In this document: piece after piece, positions 7,969-15,668 of the stretch
Layout: every line of letters starts with the position of its first letter
How positions within the stretch are numbered: the first letter of the stretch is position 1
Assembly (NCBI RefSeq): GCF_016902415.1
Contig: NZ_JACJLV010000020.1
Coordinates: 1-47,244 of the forward strand
Origin: Mordavella massiliensis
GTDB lineage: Bacteria > Bacillota > Clostridia > Lachnospirales > Lachnospiraceae
Direction: 5' to 3'
DNA: 47,244 bases
Translations under genes and position numbers: made by a program
Notes under the pieces: model-generated
Told to the model about the DNA's origin: nothing
Database searches by the model: none
Seen by the model: the letters and a program-made list of their open reading frames with translations, nothing else

Positions 7969-9213
7969 TTAATCTCTTCCATAAAGATCTCTTGTGTAGA
8001 CCTTATCCTTCACATCATCAAGACATGCATCGTATCTGTTAGCGATAATGGCCTGGCTTATAGACTTAAACTTCTCCAAATCATTTACGACCTTACTGCC
8101 AAAGAATGTGCTACCATCTTCCAGTGTTGGCTCGTAAATAACTACGATAGCACCTTTTGCTTTAATTCTCTTCATAACGCCCTGTATACTGCTCTGACGG
8201 AAGTTATCGGAATTACTCTTCATTGTGAGTCGATAAACACCAATCACGCATTCTTTCTCATCGGCTGCAGAAAAATCACCACGATTGAAGTAATCATAGT
8301 AACCAGCCATTGCAAGAACTCTATCTGCTATGAAGTCTTTTCTTGTACGATTTGATTCAACAATTGCAGACATCATGTTCTGTGGAACATCAGCATAGTT
8401 TGCCAGAAGTTGCTTTGTATCCTTTGGCAGGCAGTATCCACCATATCCAAATGATGGATTGTTATAATGTGATCCGATTCTTGGATCCAGGCAGACACCG
8501 TTGATGATGTCCTGTGTATCAAGACCTTTGCTTTCTGCATAGGTATCTAACTCATTGAAATATGAAACTCTAAGTGCAAGATATGTATTAGCAAACAGCT
8601 TAACCGCCTCTGCTTCAGTAAATCCCATGATGAGCGTTTCAACATCTTCTTTAATAGCACCTTCCTGCAAAAGTGCCGCAAACTCATGAGCTGCTGCAAC
8701 AAGTCTCTCATCATTCTTATCTGTTCCAACAATGATGCGGCTAGGATACAAATTATCGTAAAGTGCCTTTGACTCTCTTAAGAATTCCGGACTAAAAAGA
8801 ACATTTTTACTCTGATACTTCTCTCTAACGCTTTCTGTAAATCCAACCGGTATAGTGGATTTAATCATCATGATTGCATTTGGGTTAATCTTCGTTACAA
8901 GCTGAATAACAGCCTCAACAGCTGAAGTATCAAAGAAATTACGATTACTATCATAGTTGGTTGGGGTCGCAATTATAACAAAATCGGCGTCTTTATAAGC
9001 CTCTTCTGCATCGGTTGTAGCAACCAAATCCAATTCCTTTTCAGCCAAGTATTTCTCAATATACTCATCCTGGATAGGCGATTTTTTGTTATTGATAAGA
9101 TCAACCTTCTCTGGAACAATATCTACTGCCATAACCTTATTGTTCTGTGCCAGTAGAACCGCCAACGATAATCCAACATATCCAGTTCCCGCAACTGCTA
9201 TTTTCTTATTCAT
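7969..9213 (-). CDS. ugd: UDP-glucose 6-dehydrogenase
   Basis: The 414-aa protein follows the short Ugd type: Rossmann motif [20 protein letters not shown] at 4-23, [37 protein letters not shown] at 141-160, and the catalytic cysteine in [16 protein letters not shown] (Cys261) with the preceding [17 protein letters not shown]. It oxidises UDP-glucose twice with NAD to UDP-glucuronate, a donor for acidic exopolysaccharide. It stands between the truncated DegT copy and a long leader region containing a terminator and a structured RNA, so it probably heads its own transcript. An AAGAGGGAAC ribosome site precedes the ATG. Confidence 0.95.
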   Translation of the reverse strand: MNKKIAVAGTGYVGLSLAVLLAQNNKVMAVDIVPEKVDLINNKKSPIQDEYIEKYLAEKELDLVATTDAEEAYKDADFVIIATPTNYDSNRNFFDTSAVEAVIQLVTKINPNAIMMIKSTIPVGFTESVREKYQSKNVLFSPEFLRESKALYDNLYPSRIIVGTDKNDERLVAAAHEFAALLQEGAIKEDVETLIMGFTEAEAVKLFANTYLALRVSYFNELDTYAESKGLDTQDIINGVCLDPRIGSHYNNPSFGYGGYCLPKDTKQLLANYADVPQNMMSAIVESNRTRKDFIADRVLAMAGYYDYFNRGDFSAADEKECVIGVYRLTMKSNSDNFRQSSIQGVMKRIKAKGAIVVIYEPTLEDGSTFFGSKVVNDLEKFKSISQAIIANRYDACLDDVKDKVYTRDLYGRD

Positions 9214-9260
9214 AAAGTTCCCTCTTTTACTATGTATTAAATAAGTCTTTTCTCAGAATA

Positions 9261-9424
9261 GAGACGCATGCCCTCACAGGCACAGGTCTCCTGTTTTCAT
9301 AGGCTTATGTTTTAAAGGAGGGTAGCAATCAACCAAAAGTATTTATTCTCCAGCAACCTGCTCCTTTATTACCTATGAAAACAATCGCAAGCCGCCTCCT
9401 GAGATTAAGTACTTTTGATTGCAA
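9261..9424 (-). ncRNA. Structured 5' leader of ugd (candidate cis-regulatory RNA)
   Basis: Read on the minus strand, three elements follow one another. A 12-bp perfect inverted repeat (9372-9383 with 9292-9303) encloses an 8-bp repeat (9361-9368 with 9313-9320), making a long hairpin. A second hairpin, GAGAC...GTCTC with inner GTGCC/GGGCA, fills 9261-9290 immediately after it. A 5' segment (9411-9424, GCAATCAAAAGTAC) is complementary to the apical part of the first hairpin (9326-9342), so the two pairings are mutually exclusive or form a pseudoknot. It ends about 50 nt before the ugd start. I know no named riboswitch family that fits. The structure is seen in sequence; regulatory function is inference. 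Confidence 0.5.
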
Positions 9425-9443
9425 ATTTTAAAAAGTCTACACG

Positions 9444-9476
9444 ACAAAAAGCCTGTGGGTACATCCCTGCAGGCTT
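9444..9476 (-). terminator. Rho-independent terminator or attenuator upstream of ugd
   Basis: On the minus strand AAGCCTG pairs with CAGGCTT, with an inner GGG/CCC, followed directly by TTTTTGT. It lies downstream of a possible promoter at 9674-9702 and upstream of the structured leader, so it either ends the cpsB-to-dehydratase transcript or acts as an attenuator for ugd. Confidence 0.65.
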
Positions 9477-9500
9477 AAGTCCTTCCTCCTATTTAGATTT

Positions 9501-9650
9501 TTATTGCTTATCATTTGGGTTAACAAAGCAATCGCCAGTGCCACCGATCATTTTCCAATGTCTTACTGCCTGGCCAACGCTAATCCCCACTGCACACAAT
9601 AAAAACCAAAAAGAATTCGGGCCTAAGCAGCAAAACCCTTGTAAATACTT
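9501..9650 (-). other. Open frame in the ugd leader, no good start
   Basis: On the minus strand a frame without ATG in its first two thirds reads GFCCLGPNSFWFLLCAVGIS and then VGQAVRHWKMIGGTGDCFVN before its stop at 9501-9503. It is cysteine-containing and has a hydrophobic core. Only TTG or GTG starts are available and no clear ribosome site is seen. The 690-bp gap around it holds otherwise only the terminator, the leader RNA and the remnant at 9726-9900. Confidence 0.2.
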
Positions 9651-9673
9651 ACGTTTTGCTGGTTGTCCCTATT

Positions 9674-9702
9674 ATATAAATATCGAAATACTTTTGATTC
9701 AA
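9674..9702 (-). promoter_or_regulatory. Possible promoter for the ugd leader transcript
   Basis: On the minus strand TTGAAT (9697-9702), a 17-nt spacer and TTATAT (9674-9679); an overlapping TATAAT lies at 9671-9676. The -35 is part of a CTTTTGA/TCAAAAG palindrome. Moderate match only. Confidence 0.35.
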
Positions 9703-9725
9703 AAGGTTTCATAGTCATTTAATTA

Positions 9726-9904
9726 TTACTTCCTCTCTTGTTCTCTCCCCAACTTCTTCGCCACAATCTCCACCCATGCCTTCCGCTTGTGACGCTCTAT
9801 TTTCCGGATCAATCCCTCATATCTTCTTCTCCAGAAACACACATTTCCCGCCTCCAACGCGGCATAGCGACGATTGGAGGCAGGGTGGATTTCTCTCAGA
9901 TTGC
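9726..9904 (-). other. Coding-like remnant after the dehydratase gene
   Basis: The frame read on the minus strand just after the dehydratase stop encodes LREIHPASNRRYAALEAGNV and CFWRRRYEGLIRKIERHKRK, ending at a stop at 9726-9728. It has no ATG; the frame enters from inside the dehydratase 3' end. The basic, helix-rich composition looks protein-like, but I do not recognise the family. A GCCTCCAA/TTGGAGGC inverted repeat lies inside it. It may be the tail of a gene whose start was lost. Confidence 0.3.
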
Positions 9905-11791
9905 CTAATGTGCCAGATCCGGATGATACGTGGGCACGATCTCAGCCACGATCTCCTTGATTCTGCCGGACTCTTTTCTACTTTCTTTGTCCAGCAGTTC
10001 CAGTTTTTTCTGAAAATCTTCATCATCCATCTCGATTGGATGACCGATAAAGATCAGTTCATTGTCCGTCTCCTGCATTCCCTCTTCATCCATCAGGAGC
10101 TCTTCATAAAGCTTTTCGCCCGGACGCAGTCCGGTATAAACGATGGGAATGTCTACGTCCGGTGTGTAACCGGACAGGCGGATCAGGTTTCTGGCCATGT
10201 CATCGATCTTGACCGGTTCTCCCATATCCAGCACGAAGATCTCTCCGCCCTTGGCATAGTAGGAAGCCTGCAGTACCAGAGACACAGCCTCCGGTATGGT
10301 CATAAAATAACGGATGATGTTTTTGTCCGTTACGGTAACAGGCCCGCCTTCTGCGATCTGCTTTTTAAAGAGCGGGATCACGCTGCCGTTGCTGCCAAGC
10401 ACATTTCCAAAGCGAACCGCTACAAAGTCGGTCTCCGGCGACCGCCGGTTCATCATCTGCACCACCATCTCGCAGAGCCGTTTGGAGGCTCCCATGATGT
10501 TGGTGGGGTTTACCGCCTTGTCTGTGGAAATCAGAACGAATTTCTTCACCCCATGCCTGGCCGCAGCCTGGGCCAGTTTATAGGTGCCTTCCACGTTGTT
10601 TTTGATGGCCTCGTTGGGGCTGTCCTCCATCAGCGGCACATGCTTGTGGGCCGCTGCGTGGTAGATCACTTCGGGACGGTATGTCTCGATGATGCTGTTA
10701 ACCCGGTTGGTGTTGCGCACCGACCCGATCAGCGTCTCCATGGGAAGGTTCGGATATTTCCGCTTCAGCTCCTGCTGAATGGCATAAGCATTATTTTCAT
10801 AAATATCAAAAATGATCAGCAGTTTCGGCTCTGCCTGGGCGATCTGGCGGCACAGTTCGCTTCCGATGGAACCGCCTCCGCCGGTGACCATGATCACCTT
10901 GTCGTGGAGCGCCTTGAAGATCTCGCTGTTATTGACCTTTACCTGGGCTCTGCCAAGAAGGTCTGTGATCTCCACGTCCCGCAGTCTGGTGACGCTGACT
11001 TCTCCGCTTACCAGCTGGGCCACGCCCGGCACGGTCTGGAGCCTGCAGTTGGTTTCTTTGCAGATGTTCAGGATATCCTTGCGGTTCTTGCCGGTGGTGG
11101 CAGGGATGGCGTAAATGATCCGATTGATCTTATACTTCTTTACCGCGGCCAGGATGTCGTTCCGGTCTCCCACAATGGGGATGCCTTCCAGCATCCGGCC
11201 CCATTTGTTGGGGCTGTCATCGATCACACAGCACACCTTTACATGGAAAGAACGGTTGCTGAGCAGTTCCTTGATCACTGCCTGTCCGGCAGCGCCGCCG
11301 CCGATGATCATGATCCGGTCCTGTCCGCTTCCCTCACCGTCTTCTCTCTTCCTCACATAGAACCTTAAGAACCGGAAGGAAAATCGGATCCCTGTCGTCA
11401 TCAGGAAGGACAGCAGATAGCCGATAAAATAATAGGATCTCGGCATGGCAAGGCGCATGAAAAACGCACCTGCCGCATAGACCGGTATCAAGATAATATA
11501 AGCAATGATGCTCATCTGCAGCTCAGAGATACTGGCCAGACGCCACACACTGTGATACAGCCTGCACCCGTAAAAGACAACAATGGTAGAGGCAATCCAG
11601 TAGGGCATGGACCAGAGATATCCCTCCAGATATTCCCGCGGGATCCGGGAAAATATAAAATCAAACCGCAGGATCAAAGCCATCATATAGGCGGCCAGTA
11701 TAAGCAGGATGTCTACAAAGGCAATCAGGAACGCCTTGTGCACCCAGGTGATCTCGCGTATCCCGGAGCCTTTTATTTTCTTTTTATCCAT
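9905..11791 (-). CDS. Membrane nucleotide-sugar 4,6-dehydratase, CapD/PglF/WbpM family
   Basis: The 628-aa protein has four N-terminal membrane helices (about 19-42, 62-76, 94-112, 120-136), a CoA-binding-like Rossmann domain with MIIGGGAAGQ (161-170), and a second SDR domain with TGGGGSIGSELCRQI (303-317). The active-site segment ISTDKAVNPTNIMGASKR (421-438) shows the Ser-Met-Lys triad in place of Tyr-x-x-x-Lys that marks inverting and retaining UDP-GlcNAc 4,6-dehydratases. It converts UDP-GlcNAc to the 4-keto-6-deoxy sugar used by the DegT aminotransferase and then by the PglC-like transferase. Full family length. Its start lies inside the 51-aa ORF (8-base overlap). Confidence 0.93.
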   Translation of the reverse strand: MDKKKIKGSGIREITWVHKAFLIAFVDILLILAAYMMALILRFDFIFSRIPREYLEGYLWSMPYWIASTIVVFYGCRLYHSVWRLASISELQMSIIAYIILIPVYAAGAFFMRLAMPRSYYFIGYLLSFLMTTGIRFSFRFLRFYVRKREDGEGSGQDRIMIIGGGAAGQAVIKELLSNRSFHVKVCCVIDDSPNKWGRMLEGIPIVGDRNDILAAVKKYKINRIIYAIPATTGKNRKDILNICKETNCRLQTVPGVAQLVSGEVSVTRLRDVEITDLLGRAQVKVNNSEIFKALHDKVIMVTGGGGSIGSELCRQIAQAEPKLLIIFDIYENNAYAIQQELKRKYPNLPMETLIGSVRNTNRVNSIIETYRPEVIYHAAAHKHVPLMEDSPNEAIKNNVEGTYKLAQAAARHGVKKFVLISTDKAVNPTNIMGASKRLCEMVVQMMNRRSPETDFVAVRFGNVLGSNGSVIPLFKKQIAEGGPVTVTDKNIIRYFMTIPEAVSLVLQASYYAKGGEIFVLDMGEPVKIDDMARNLIRLSGYTPDVDIPIVYTGLRPGEKLYEELLMDEEGMQETDNELIFIGHPIEMDDEDFQKKLELLDKESRKESGRIKEIVAEIVPTYHPDLAH

Positions 11792-11939
11792 GGTTCCTGT
11801 TTAACCTCTCTTGTATGATCCTTCTGTTTCTTTTTATGAAGATAATCCCGCCAATGACGGCAGCTGCCGCGGCAGCCAGAATCGCGCGCCCGGGATCTAC
11901 CACAGAAGCAGTCAGCAGAGTAAATCCTATGTATTCCAT
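11784..11939 (-). CDS. Small 51-aa membrane protein in the polysaccharide operon
   Basis: A 51-codon frame begins MEYIGFTLLTASVVDPGRAI, continues through an alanine-rich helix (LAAAAAAVIGGIIFI, about 21-35) and ends with a strongly basic tail (KRNRRIIQERLNRNHG). The ATG at 11939 follows a GAGGAAGAAAGAG purine-rich site. Its stop is 6 nt inside the dehydratase gene, so translation is likely coupled. A single membrane helix with a positive cytoplasmic end fits a small partner protein. No family recognised. The good ribosome site, overlap with the next gene and clear topology support it being real. Confidence 0.55.
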   Translation of the reverse strand: MEYIGFTLLTASVVDPGRAILAAAAAAVIGGIIFIKRNRRIIQERLNRNHG

Positions 11940-12004
11940 CTCTTTCTTCCTCTTCCCTCTGTATGTTTCCTCTAGTTCCTACTTGTTTTGAAAAACTTCC
12001 TTGC

Positions 12005-13441
12005 TTAGTTCCCCTCCAGGATCTGGGTCATCCGCCTGGAGACATCGCCTACAATGGCCTCATCCGGCCACATCACGTATAACAGCTGTGATCCGGAAGA
12101 GAAGCAGGCCTGGCTGTCGCCGGTTCCTCCGGCTGCTATCGACTCAATGGTCCAGCTTGCTCCGTCGTTCAGCTGCATGTTGATAAACTTCGCCATCTCG
12201 TCCTGGGTCATATTGGTTTCTACGCAGCTGCTGACCTCACCAAGAATCTGGTTTGCGCTGGTCAGGATGGCCGGAGACATGGCTTTCTGCAGGATGGCGG
12301 TCAGCACTGCCTCCTGGTTCTTGCCACGCTGATTATCTCCGCTCTCGAAACTGTACCGTTCTCTGGAAAAGGCCAGCGCCGCCTTTCCGTCCAGATGGTT
12401 ACTGCCCTGCTGGAACTGATAACCGCCTGCTTCGAAGGCATATTCCGAGTTGACGTCCACGCCTCCCAGGGCGTCTACGATCGTGATAAGGGATGTAAAG
12501 TTCACCCTTGCATAATAGCTGATGTCAATGCCGTAGAGTTGTTCCAGTGTCGCCATGGAAGCATCTACGCCGTAGATGCCGGCATGGGTCAGCTTATCCC
12601 TCTGATCGCCGGAGATGCCGGGGATCGTCACGTAAAAATCCCGGGGCGTGGTGGTCAGAAGGATCTTCTTGGTATTGGGATTGACGGTCATGATAATATT
12701 GACGTCGCTCCGGCTGTTGGTCGTGATCGGGCCGGATACGTCAATCCCGCTGATGTATACGTTAAACGGTTCTTCTACGTTGGTATCTTCCTGTTCAATC
12801 GGTGTCTCGATCCCGTACTGATAGAGGATCTTCACCTGCTCTTTGTAATCTTCGATATTTTCTTCAATGATGCCGTCAAAGGCTTCGTTATAGATGGCCG
12901 CCTCCACCTGTCCGGACAACAGGCCGTTTGCCAGGTCGGTAACGGTGTCGAATTCTTCCAGCTTCAGTTCCCGGCCAGCCACCTTTTCCACATCTTCCAG
13001 CATCCGTGCATTATTTTCCTGATCCACGCTGGTCTGACAGCCAAACCGGTAATTTGCCGCGTCCAGGATGCTTTCCGCCGGATCGTCTGCCTTGACTACA
13101 ACGATCATGTTGTCGGTCTTGTAGGTGGCTCCGCCCACCTCTTCCATGGTTTTCTGGACACGCAGGAATGCGAAGATCCCGATCGCCAGCCCGATGCTGA
13201 TCAGAAGGCTGATGACGATGCCCAGGTATCTGACTCCGTTCCGGATGTACTGCAGGAAAAATGTAATGGCAAAGAGCAGGAACAGTCCGGCTCCCATCAG
13301 CGCCAGATACAGGTTGGGCACCATGCCGCTGTTCCATACCAGGATCAGCAGGGCGGCTGACAGGATCAGCTGCAGGATGGTGATCAGTTTCCCGGCCATG
13401 TTTTTACTTTTCCGATATCTGTGTGAGTGCTGATGTTCCAT
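12005..13441 (-). CDS. LytR-CpsA-Psr (LCP) glycopolymer transferase
   Basis: The 478-aa protein has three N-terminal hydrophobic segments (about 17-34, 40-62, 70-92), then a ~120-residue extracellular module resembling a solute-binding fold (from TDNMIVVVKADDPAESILDA), and the LCP catalytic domain from about residue 230: YISGIDVSGPITTNSRSDVN, LTTTPRDFYVTIPG and FTSLITIVDALGGVDV. The Arg/Asp residues that hold the pyrophosphate are in the SRSDV and TPRDF motifs, and SRERYSFESGDNQRGKNQEA provides the second Arg set. LCP enzymes transfer undecaprenyl-linked glycopolymers to peptidoglycan. Being inside the capsule operon it most likely anchors this polymer to the wall. Confidence 0.93.
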   Translation of the reverse strand: MEHQHSHRYRKSKNMAGKLITILQLILSAALLILVWNSGMVPNLYLALMGAGLFLLFAITFFLQYIRNGVRYLGIVISLLISIGLAIGIFAFLRVQKTMEEVGGATYKTDNMIVVVKADDPAESILDAANYRFGCQTSVDQENNARMLEDVEKVAGRELKLEEFDTVTDLANGLLSGQVEAAIYNEAFDGIIEENIEDYKEQVKILYQYGIETPIEQEDTNVEEPFNVYISGIDVSGPITTNSRSDVNIIMTVNPNTKKILLTTTPRDFYVTIPGISGDQRDKLTHAGIYGVDASMATLEQLYGIDISYYARVNFTSLITIVDALGGVDVNSEYAFEAGGYQFQQGSNHLDGKAALAFSRERYSFESGDNQRGKNQEAVLTAILQKAMSPAILTSANQILGEVSSCVETNMTQDEMAKFINMQLNDGASWTIESIAAGGTGDSQACFSSGSQLLYVMWPDEAIVGDVSRRMTQILEGN

Positions 13442-13456
13442 GTATTTCTCCTTTTT

Positions 13457-14179
13457 CTACTGTACTTTCAGGGTAAAGATCTGCGGATCCGAGGTGTTCC
13501 CGGAACTGTCGGTGACAAAGTATTCGATGGTGTAGGTTCCCGGCGTAGCGGTGTCATAAGAGCCGTTGGCGCTGATCCGCTGATACAGGGTATCCCTGCT
13601 GTCCACATCATCCACCGCGTCCTTTACAACGCTCATGGGGTCAAATGCAGTTCCCGCGGTGATCGTAAGTTCCGATGCAGTCAGTGCCAGCGCCGGTCGC
13701 GCCCCGTCAGGCTGAAGGGGTTCTTCTGTCCCGGCTTCTGTCTCAGCCTCTGTCTCTTCTGCTGCCGGTTCTTCTGCTGGTTCTTCCGAAGTGTTTTCTG
13801 TCTCTTCCGGCGTCTCCGAAGATGCGTCTGCATCTTCCGCAGCAGCGCCTTCTGCCGGATGATACTCGATCTTTCTTCTGGCTGTGGCCACGTTATAGCT
13901 TTGATCCATAACGCCGTAGTACACCACCGCCGTATCTTTGCCGGTCTGAATGATCCGGTCTACAAACACCTGATCAGTCAGGTCTCCGTCAATATTATCT
14001 TTTGCTGTCACGCCGGTAAGAAGGACAGTGGTATCCTCCCCTTCCGTATAGCTGATCTCTTCTTTTTTAATGATGATCTCCGGCGCAGTCCTGTCTTTTC
14101 CCAGATACACAAGCGCCCCGGCTGCCGCGAATAAAACGCAGCCTGCGATCAGAGTCATTAACACCAAACGATGCTTCAT
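13457..14179 (-). CDS. Membrane-anchored protein with two Ig-like (DUF5011-type) domains
   Basis: The 240-aa protein has an N-terminal signal anchor (about 4-27). A first Ig-like domain follows (about 30-107: DRTAPEIIIKKEEISYTEGE, then VTAKDNIDGDLTDQVFVD). A highly acidic Glu/Ala/Thr linker spans 110-155, and a second such domain spans about 160-240 with TPGTYTIEYFVTDSSGNTSD at its end. DUF5011/HYR-like domains occur in surface proteins of Firmicutes and bind or space out extracellular parts. It sits 15 nt from both the BY-kinase and the LCP gene, inside the polymer-assembly block. No enzyme motif. Possible roles are a scaffold or spacer for the assembly complex. Confidence 0.75.
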   Translation of the reverse strand: MKHRLVLMTLIAGCVLFAAAGALVYLGKDRTAPEIIIKKEEISYTEGEDTTVLLTGVTAKDNIDGDLTDQVFVDRIIQTGKDTAVVYYGVMDQSYNVATARRKIEYHPAEGAAAEDADASSETPEETENTSEEPAEEPAAEETEAETEAGTEEPLQPDGARPALALTASELTITAGTAFDPMSVVKDAVDDVDSRDTLYQRISANGSYDTATPGTYTIEYFVTDSSGNTSDPQIFTLKVQ

Positions 14180-14194
14180 CTTCTATGTCCTCTT

Positions 14195-14887
14195 CTATTT
14201 TTCCCCATAGGTTCCATAATATTTTCCATAATACTTGCCATAGTATTTGTTCTGCTTCATGTCCACCTTGTTCAGCACCACGCCCAGTATCGGGCAGTCT
14301 GCCTTTTCCAGCTGATCTTTCACGGAACGGGCGAACTTATAGCTGATGGTAGACGCCGCAATGACCAGCACAGAGGCGTCGCTGTGTCTCGCGATAATGG
14401 CTGCGTCAATGACGCTTCCCAGAGGCGGCGCGTCAATGATCACATAGTCATAGGCCTCTCTTGCGCCCTCTATCATTGCCTCAAATCTGTGGTTTCCCAG
14501 AAGCTCCGCCGGGTTGGGCGGAACGACTCCTGCCAGGATCACTGCCAGGTTCTGATACTGGGTTTTACAGATCACATCTTTTAATTCAGCCTGCCCGGAC
14601 AGAAAATGGCTCAGTCCGTTCAGTTCTCCGTATATCTTATGGCGGCCCATCATGACGGATTTTCTCAGATCCGCGTCAATGAACAGCACCTTCTTTTCTC
14701 CTTCTGCCAGGGAAGCCGCCAGAGACAGGGATACGGTGCTCTTTCCTTCGTCCGGCGTGCAGCTGGTAAATACGATGACCCGCTTGTCTGCACCGGAGAA
14801 TTCGATGTTGGTCCGGAGGGTCTTATAGGCCTCGTTGCTCCGGTAATCTTTTGTCAGGTTCTTTAAGTTAATTTCCTGCATTGCCAT
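14195..14887 (-). CDS. CpsD/CapB-type tyrosine autokinase (BY-kinase)
   Basis: The 230-aa cytoplasmic kinase has Walker A SCTPDEGKSTVS (about 42-53), Walker A' VLFIDADLRKS (about 68-78) and Walker B YVIIDAPPLGSV. The C-terminus is a tyrosine cluster with repeated KYYGKYYGKYYGTYGEK (last 20 residues), the usual autophosphorylation site. It is activated by the cytoplasmic end of the CpsC partner encoded next to it, and dephosphorylated by the CpsB product. The kinase cycle sets polymer length and export. The start at 14887 follows a TAGGAGATAC ribosome site. A standard set for Firmicutes. Confidence 0.95.
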   Translation of the reverse strand: MAMQEINLKNLTKDYRSNEAYKTLRTNIEFSGADKRVIVFTSCTPDEGKSTVSLSLAASLAEGEKKVLFIDADLRKSVMMGRHKIYGELNGLSHFLSGQAELKDVICKTQYQNLAVILAGVVPPNPAELLGNHRFEAMIEGAREAYDYVIIDAPPLGSVIDAAIIARHSDASVLVIAASTISYKFARSVKDQLEKADCPILGVVLNKVDMKQNKYYGKYYGKYYGTYGEK

Positions 14888-14894
14888 GTATCTC

Positions 14895-15668
14895 CTATCT
14901 CTTCATATTCTTCATCATCCGCTTTTCCGGAAGTTTCTTGACTTTCTTTCCCTTTTTCATTCCTTCGCTTAACGGAATGCTGGTCAGGGTGTTCAGTCCC
15001 AGGTAATGTTCCACGTCATCCGGCGTCTTGATGGTGTCGTCCAGGATAAAGATCAAAGTGATCACGCCCATGGCCAGCACCAGTCCAAGGAGGGCGCCAA
15101 GCGCGATGTTTCTGGAGACACTGGGGGATGAGGGGCTGGTGGGCAGGTTGCCTTCTTCTACCGTATTGACCGCGTCGGCGTCCATGATCTCTGTGATCTG
15201 GATGCTGACAGACTCCCGGACAGCGTCGGCGATCTCTTTTGCTTCTTTGGGATCTTCACTCTGTACGGTTATGCTTAAGATACGGGTGCCCTCGGGTGTA
15301 TTTACACTGATCATATTTTTCAGTTCTTCCGGCGTCAGATCCAGGTTCAGCACAGCGATCACCTGTTCCAGCACCGGACGGCTGGTGGCAAGTTCCATGT
15401 AGTCCTGGGTCAGCTGCGCTCCTGTTTGCAGGTCCGTATATGTTACGCCTGCGCTGCTGTCCGCCCGGGTCAGCACATACACCTTTGTCTCAGACGTATA
15501 CTTCGGTGTGATGAAAAAGCTGGTCCCTACAAAGGCGATCAAAGCGCCCAGCACTCCTGCCATGATAATAATATGAAGCTTCGACCACAGAGCCATAAAA
15601 AGCTCTGTCAGATCTATGGTAATCTCATCGTTATCGACTTCCTGCGTCATCCGTCGTTCCTGGTTCAT
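14895..15668 (-). CDS. CpsC/Wzz-type polysaccharide co-polymerase
   Basis: The 257-aa protein has two membrane helices (about 33-54 and 190-209) around an extracytoplasmic region with the Wzz-domain start TIDLTELFMALWSKLHII and SVNTPEGTRILSITVQSEDP. A short basic C-terminus follows the second helix and should activate the adjacent BY-kinase. It regulates the length of the exported polymer. The start overlaps the end of cpsB by 38 nt; an alternative ATG six codons later has an AGGA site at a better distance. Full length for the family. Confidence 0.93.
   Translation of the reverse strand: MNQERRMTQEVDNDEITIDLTELFMALWSKLHIIIMAGVLGALIAFVGTSFFITPKYTSETKVYVLTRADSSAGVTYTDLQTGAQLTQDYMELATSRPVLEQVIAVLNLDLTPEELKNMISVNTPEGTRILSITVQSEDPKEAKEIADAVRESVSIQITEIMDADAVNTVEEGNLPTSPSSPSVSRNIALGALLGLVLAMGVITLIFILDDTIKTPDDVEHYLGLNTLTSIPLSEGMKKGKKVKKLPEKRMMKNMKR

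Noticed and set aside
9292-9383. 12-bp inverted repeat considered as ends of a small insertion element
   Set aside because: No transposase frame, no target duplication, and only 68 bp between the arms; a hairpin RNA explains it better.
9415-9714. 99-codon plus-strand frame in the ugd leader
   Set aside because: It runs antisense to the terminator and leader elements and has no recognisable protein features.
9776-11368. 530-codon open frame on the plus strand
   Set aside because: It lies antisense to the dehydratase gene, has no domain pattern, and mirrors the codon structure of a strongly supported gene.
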